Assembly: GCA_944323735.1 (NCBI GenBank)
Contig: CALUTO010000005.1
Span: 31,415 to 95,414 of the forward strand
DNA from: Candidatus Gastranaerophilales bacterium
GTDB taxonomy: Bacteria > Cyanobacteriota > Vampirovibrionia > Gastranaerophilales > Gastranaerophilaceae
Length of the DNA: 64,000 nucleotides
Direction: 5' to 3'
Each line of letters opens with the position of its first letter. Position 1 is the first letter of the stretch. A program made the translations under genes and the position numbers. This document shows positions 61,987 through 64,000 of the stretch, piece after piece. Under the pieces are notes generated by a model that was not told the DNA's origin, searched no databases, and saw only the letters and a program-made list of their open reading frames with translations.

Positions 61987-63708
61987 CTATTCCTTTTCTT
62001 CCGGCGCAGTTTCTTCGTATCCTTCCGCAATCTGGCTCAACAACAGCTCCGTATCAACCATGTGTTCACCGAGCAGACACGCAATATTTTGCACAGTAGC
62101 GACATTCTTTGCAATAACCTCATGAGCCTTTTTCGCTATCTGTTCACGCTTCATTTCCGATTTAGTGACGTCTGTTATTACCGCACCTGCTATCTTATTC
62201 GGTTCAATACCGAATATCGTTATATCATACAGTTTTCCGTCAACAGGATATCTCTCTTTGTGGATATCTTTGCCGGTTTTAAGCGTATGTGTAAACAGGT
62301 TCGCAAACGGAATAATTCTATCCAGTGCACTGCCTGACAGCCCTTCCGGTCTGCTTTTAAATATTTCATACAAATCAGAAGCAAACATTTTTACAAACGC
62401 CTCATTTGCTTCAATTATGTTCAAATTTGCATCGGTCATAACGATTGCGGAGGGCATACATCTAAGCATTGCACTGGCTTTTCTTATTGCAAGCTTTCTC
62501 ATATATGAAACACACATAGACGGCTCGGCATCTCCGTTTAAAAGTGCTTCCGCAAGCTGTCTGCAGGTATCATACCCGCAGCCGCCGCAATTAAGTTCGT
62601 CTTCAATGCTGTGTTTTCCTATGCTTGCCATAGCTGCCATAATTTCTTCAACTGTGTGTTTCGGACGTTTTATCGGTCTTTCCTCATAGACTTTTTCAAC
62701 CACAACATCCGGTTCAGACGGAACAGTGTCTCGAAGCTTTATATGTCTCAGAATATCCGACATGGTAAGAACTCCGGCTTTTGCGGAAATTTTTGCAGGG
62801 CCGTTTGCGCAGCCGCCGTCACATGCTAGAGCCTCTACAAATATCGGACGGTCAATTTTGTTCAAATCCATATTCTCAAGAGAAGCTCTGAAGGTATTCA
62901 CAGAGCTTACGCTCACAAGCTGAATATCTTTTGCACAGCCTGAAAGTCTGAGTGTTTTATTCATACCGCCCTCTATGGGGTAGTATGCACCTTCATAGGC
63001 TTTTTCAGGAACAAAAACAGAGTTTTCTTCAATTTCAATTGTGTTCAGGTCAATATTTTCCTGAGCAAACCATTCCATAAGCTCCTTAAAAGTTAAAGAA
63101 ACATCAATAAGCTCCGGATTGTGGTCTGATTCGTTTTTCTTTGCTATACAGGGACCAATGAAGATAACTCCTATATTTTCTCCGTATGTTTTTTTCAAAA
63201 ATTTAGCGTGGGTCAAAGCAGGAGACGCAACAGGAGTGATACAGTGTGCAAATTCAGGCATGTAAATGCGGACATAATCCACAATCGCAGGACAGGCACT
63301 CGAAATATGAACTTTATTTTCCCGTTTTTCAAGAATTTTTTTAACAGCGATAGAAACCTCCTGCGCACCGATAGCTGTTTCGGATATGCCGCTGAATCCG
63401 AGTTTTTTCAGGGCTGTTATTATTGTTTTTTCATCGCAGTCAAAAAAACCCGCCCAGCTTGGCGCAAGAGATACATAAACCTGTTCTTTTGCTGTCAAAA
63501 CCGCACGTGCTTTAGTTATGTCATTTCTTATCTGTTTTGCGTGGGACGGACAGATTGTAACGCAGTGACCGCAAGCAATACAGCGTTCCGGAATAACAGA
63601 GGCATGTCCGTTTTCTATTTTGATTGCTTTCATGCTGCATTCACGCACGCATTTGTAACAGTCTACGCACTCGTTTTGCAGAGTGTAGATAGGATACAGG
63701 TTATTCAT
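61987..63708 (-). CDS. Sensory [FeFe] hydrogenase with PAS domain (HydS-like)
   Basis: 573 residues. Two 4Fe-4S ferredoxin motifs (CVDCYKCVRECS; CIACGHCVTICP) lead into the H-cluster domain: L1 SSACPA (C139), L2 IGPCIAKKNE (C187), L3 EALACDGGCANGP (C296, C300). The residue before C139 is Ala, where catalytic enzymes have the proton-transfer Cys. Then an Fe-S segment CGGCGYDTC ... C399 and a PAS domain (~413-520). This is the layout of group C regulatory hydrogenases, which sense H2. It stops three bases before the phosphatase start. Confidence 0.88.
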   Translation of the reverse strand: MNNLYPIYTLQNECVDCYKCVRECSMKAIKIENGHASVIPERCIACGHCVTICPSHAKQIRNDITKARAVLTAKEQVYVSLAPSWAGFFDCDEKTIITALKKLGFSGISETAIGAQEVSIAVKKILEKRENKVHISSACPAIVDYVRIYMPEFAHCITPVASPALTHAKFLKKTYGENIGVIFIGPCIAKKNESDHNPELIDVSLTFKELMEWFAQENIDLNTIEIEENSVFVPEKAYEGAYYPIEGGMNKTLRLSGCAKDIQLVSVSSVNTFRASLENMDLNKIDRPIFVEALACDGGCANGPAKISAKAGVLTMSDILRHIKLRDTVPSEPDVVVEKVYEERPIKRPKHTVEEIMAAMASIGKHSIEDELNCGGCGYDTCRQLAEALLNGDAEPSMCVSYMRKLAIRKASAMLRCMPSAIVMTDANLNIIEANEAFVKMFASDLYEIFKSRPEGLSGSALDRIIPFANLFTHTLKTGKDIHKERYPVDGKLYDITIFGIEPNKIAGAVITDVTKSEMKREQIAKKAHEVIAKNVATVQNIACLLGEHMVDTELLLSQIAEGYEETAPEEKE

Positions 63709-63719
63709 TCAGACCTCAG

Positions 63720-63980
63720 CTATACTTGTTGTGTAACGTATTTGTTTAATACTTTTTCCAGATTTTCTTTTGATGCAAATTTGCAGACTTCTCCGTTTAT
63801 AATTACATTCGGACCTTCGGCACATCTGTTTTCGCATCTGCCGCCGAAAATTTCCATATTTGCTTCAAGGTGATGTTCTTTTATAAAATTTTCAATAAAT
63901 TCAAGGTTTGCTGCATTTCCTCTTGCATAGCAGGAGCTGCCCATACAAACTTTGATAGTGATTTTTTCGTTCTGTGCCAT
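63720..63980 (-). CDS. 2Fe-2S thioredoxin-like ferredoxin (first gene of operon)
   Basis: 86 residues. C12, C17 (CMGSSC) and C49, C53 (GRCENRC) form the 2Fe-2S site of NuoE-type proteins. GAGG lies upstream of the ATG. Only 20 bases separate the start from the window edge, so upstream hydrogenase genes (for example a NuoF-type subunit) could lie outside. Confidence 0.9.
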   Translation of the reverse strand: MAQNEKITIKVCMGSSCYARGNAANLEFIENFIKEHHLEANMEIFGGRCENRCAEGPNVIINGEVCKFASKENLEKVLNKYVTQQV

Positions 63981-64000
63981 TTCATTTCCTCGTTAATTGT

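Noticed and set aside
59060..63980. NAD-linked electron-bifurcating hydrogenase (HydABC)
   Set aside because: No NuoF-type FMN/NADH subunit is seen, and one H-cluster protein is a PAS-bearing sensor; the window edge leaves the question partly open.

Overview
This AT-rich, gene-dense window looks like a chromosome segment from an anaerobic, flagellated, diderm bacterium. The best guess is a gut member of the Gastranaerophilales (Melainabacteria/Vampirovibrionia, the non-photosynthetic sister group of Cyanobacteria). That placement is an inference from several features: kdsB (LPS Kdo activation), a flagellar hook cluster, [FeFe] hydrogenases, a csaB-type pyruvyl transferase, a reduced DnaJ, and several lineage-type orphan proteins. 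UGA acts as a stop codon. Most of the window is core chromosome. I see no rRNA, tRNA, insertion sequence, prophage or CRISPR array.

Layout. 1-12.6 kb: the tail of a Na+/Ca2+ exchanger, a HEAT-repeat protein, a bioF-like transferase, a DnaJ-like chaperone with half a zinc finger and queE. A five-gene minus-strand operon follows (HAD phosphatase, class III aminotransferase, Cys-type alpha/beta hydrolase, membrane protein, iron-sulfur flavoprotein). After it come a ferritin-like protein with a Cys-rich partner, a short ThiE-like protein, an SLC45-type sugar transporter and rph. 12.6-30 kb: metG, prfB with its programmed frameshift, a phosphoesterase, an MBL hydrolase, a TPR protein, rimP-nusA, ahcY, gpsA, ruvB, kdsB, a CcdA/thioredoxin pair, pepA and pgk.

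30-41 kb: a DUF4013 membrane protein, a 33-codon ORF and a hairpin in front of thiL-ispD, then fliJ-fliK-flgD-flgE, and a large protein ending in a PcrA-type domain. 41-50 kb: cobO, a folate cyclo-ligase, a ferredoxin, nth, two tandem HNH-like proteins, an HgdC-type activase, a NoeA-like methyltransferase and YjbQ. 50-57 kb: pyrH-frr-cdsA-rnc-rpe, a CpaE-like ATPase with an acidic partner, csaB and a kdgK-type kinase preceded by a terminator-bearing leader. 57-64 kb: a small lipoprotein, a BlaI-type regulator, and a five-gene hydrogenase operon (two 2Fe-2S proteins, a sensory [FeFe] hydrogenase, a SpoIIE-type phosphatase and a probably catalytic [FeFe] hydrogenase).

The most unusual items are these. 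(1) Two adjacent HNH-like proteins have their CxxCG zinc motif separated from the HNH core by 187 or 268 residues, and the longer one carries a duplicated helical module. (2) A short N-terminal motif ([ST]-F-[KHG]-...-R after a polar Asn/Ser/Lys-rich leader) is shared by four otherwise unrelated proteins. (3) A perfect 12-bp hairpin sits between the Shine-Dalgarno and start codon of thiL, with the stop codon of an upstream small ORF inside it. (4) The hydrogenase operon pairs sensing and catalysis.
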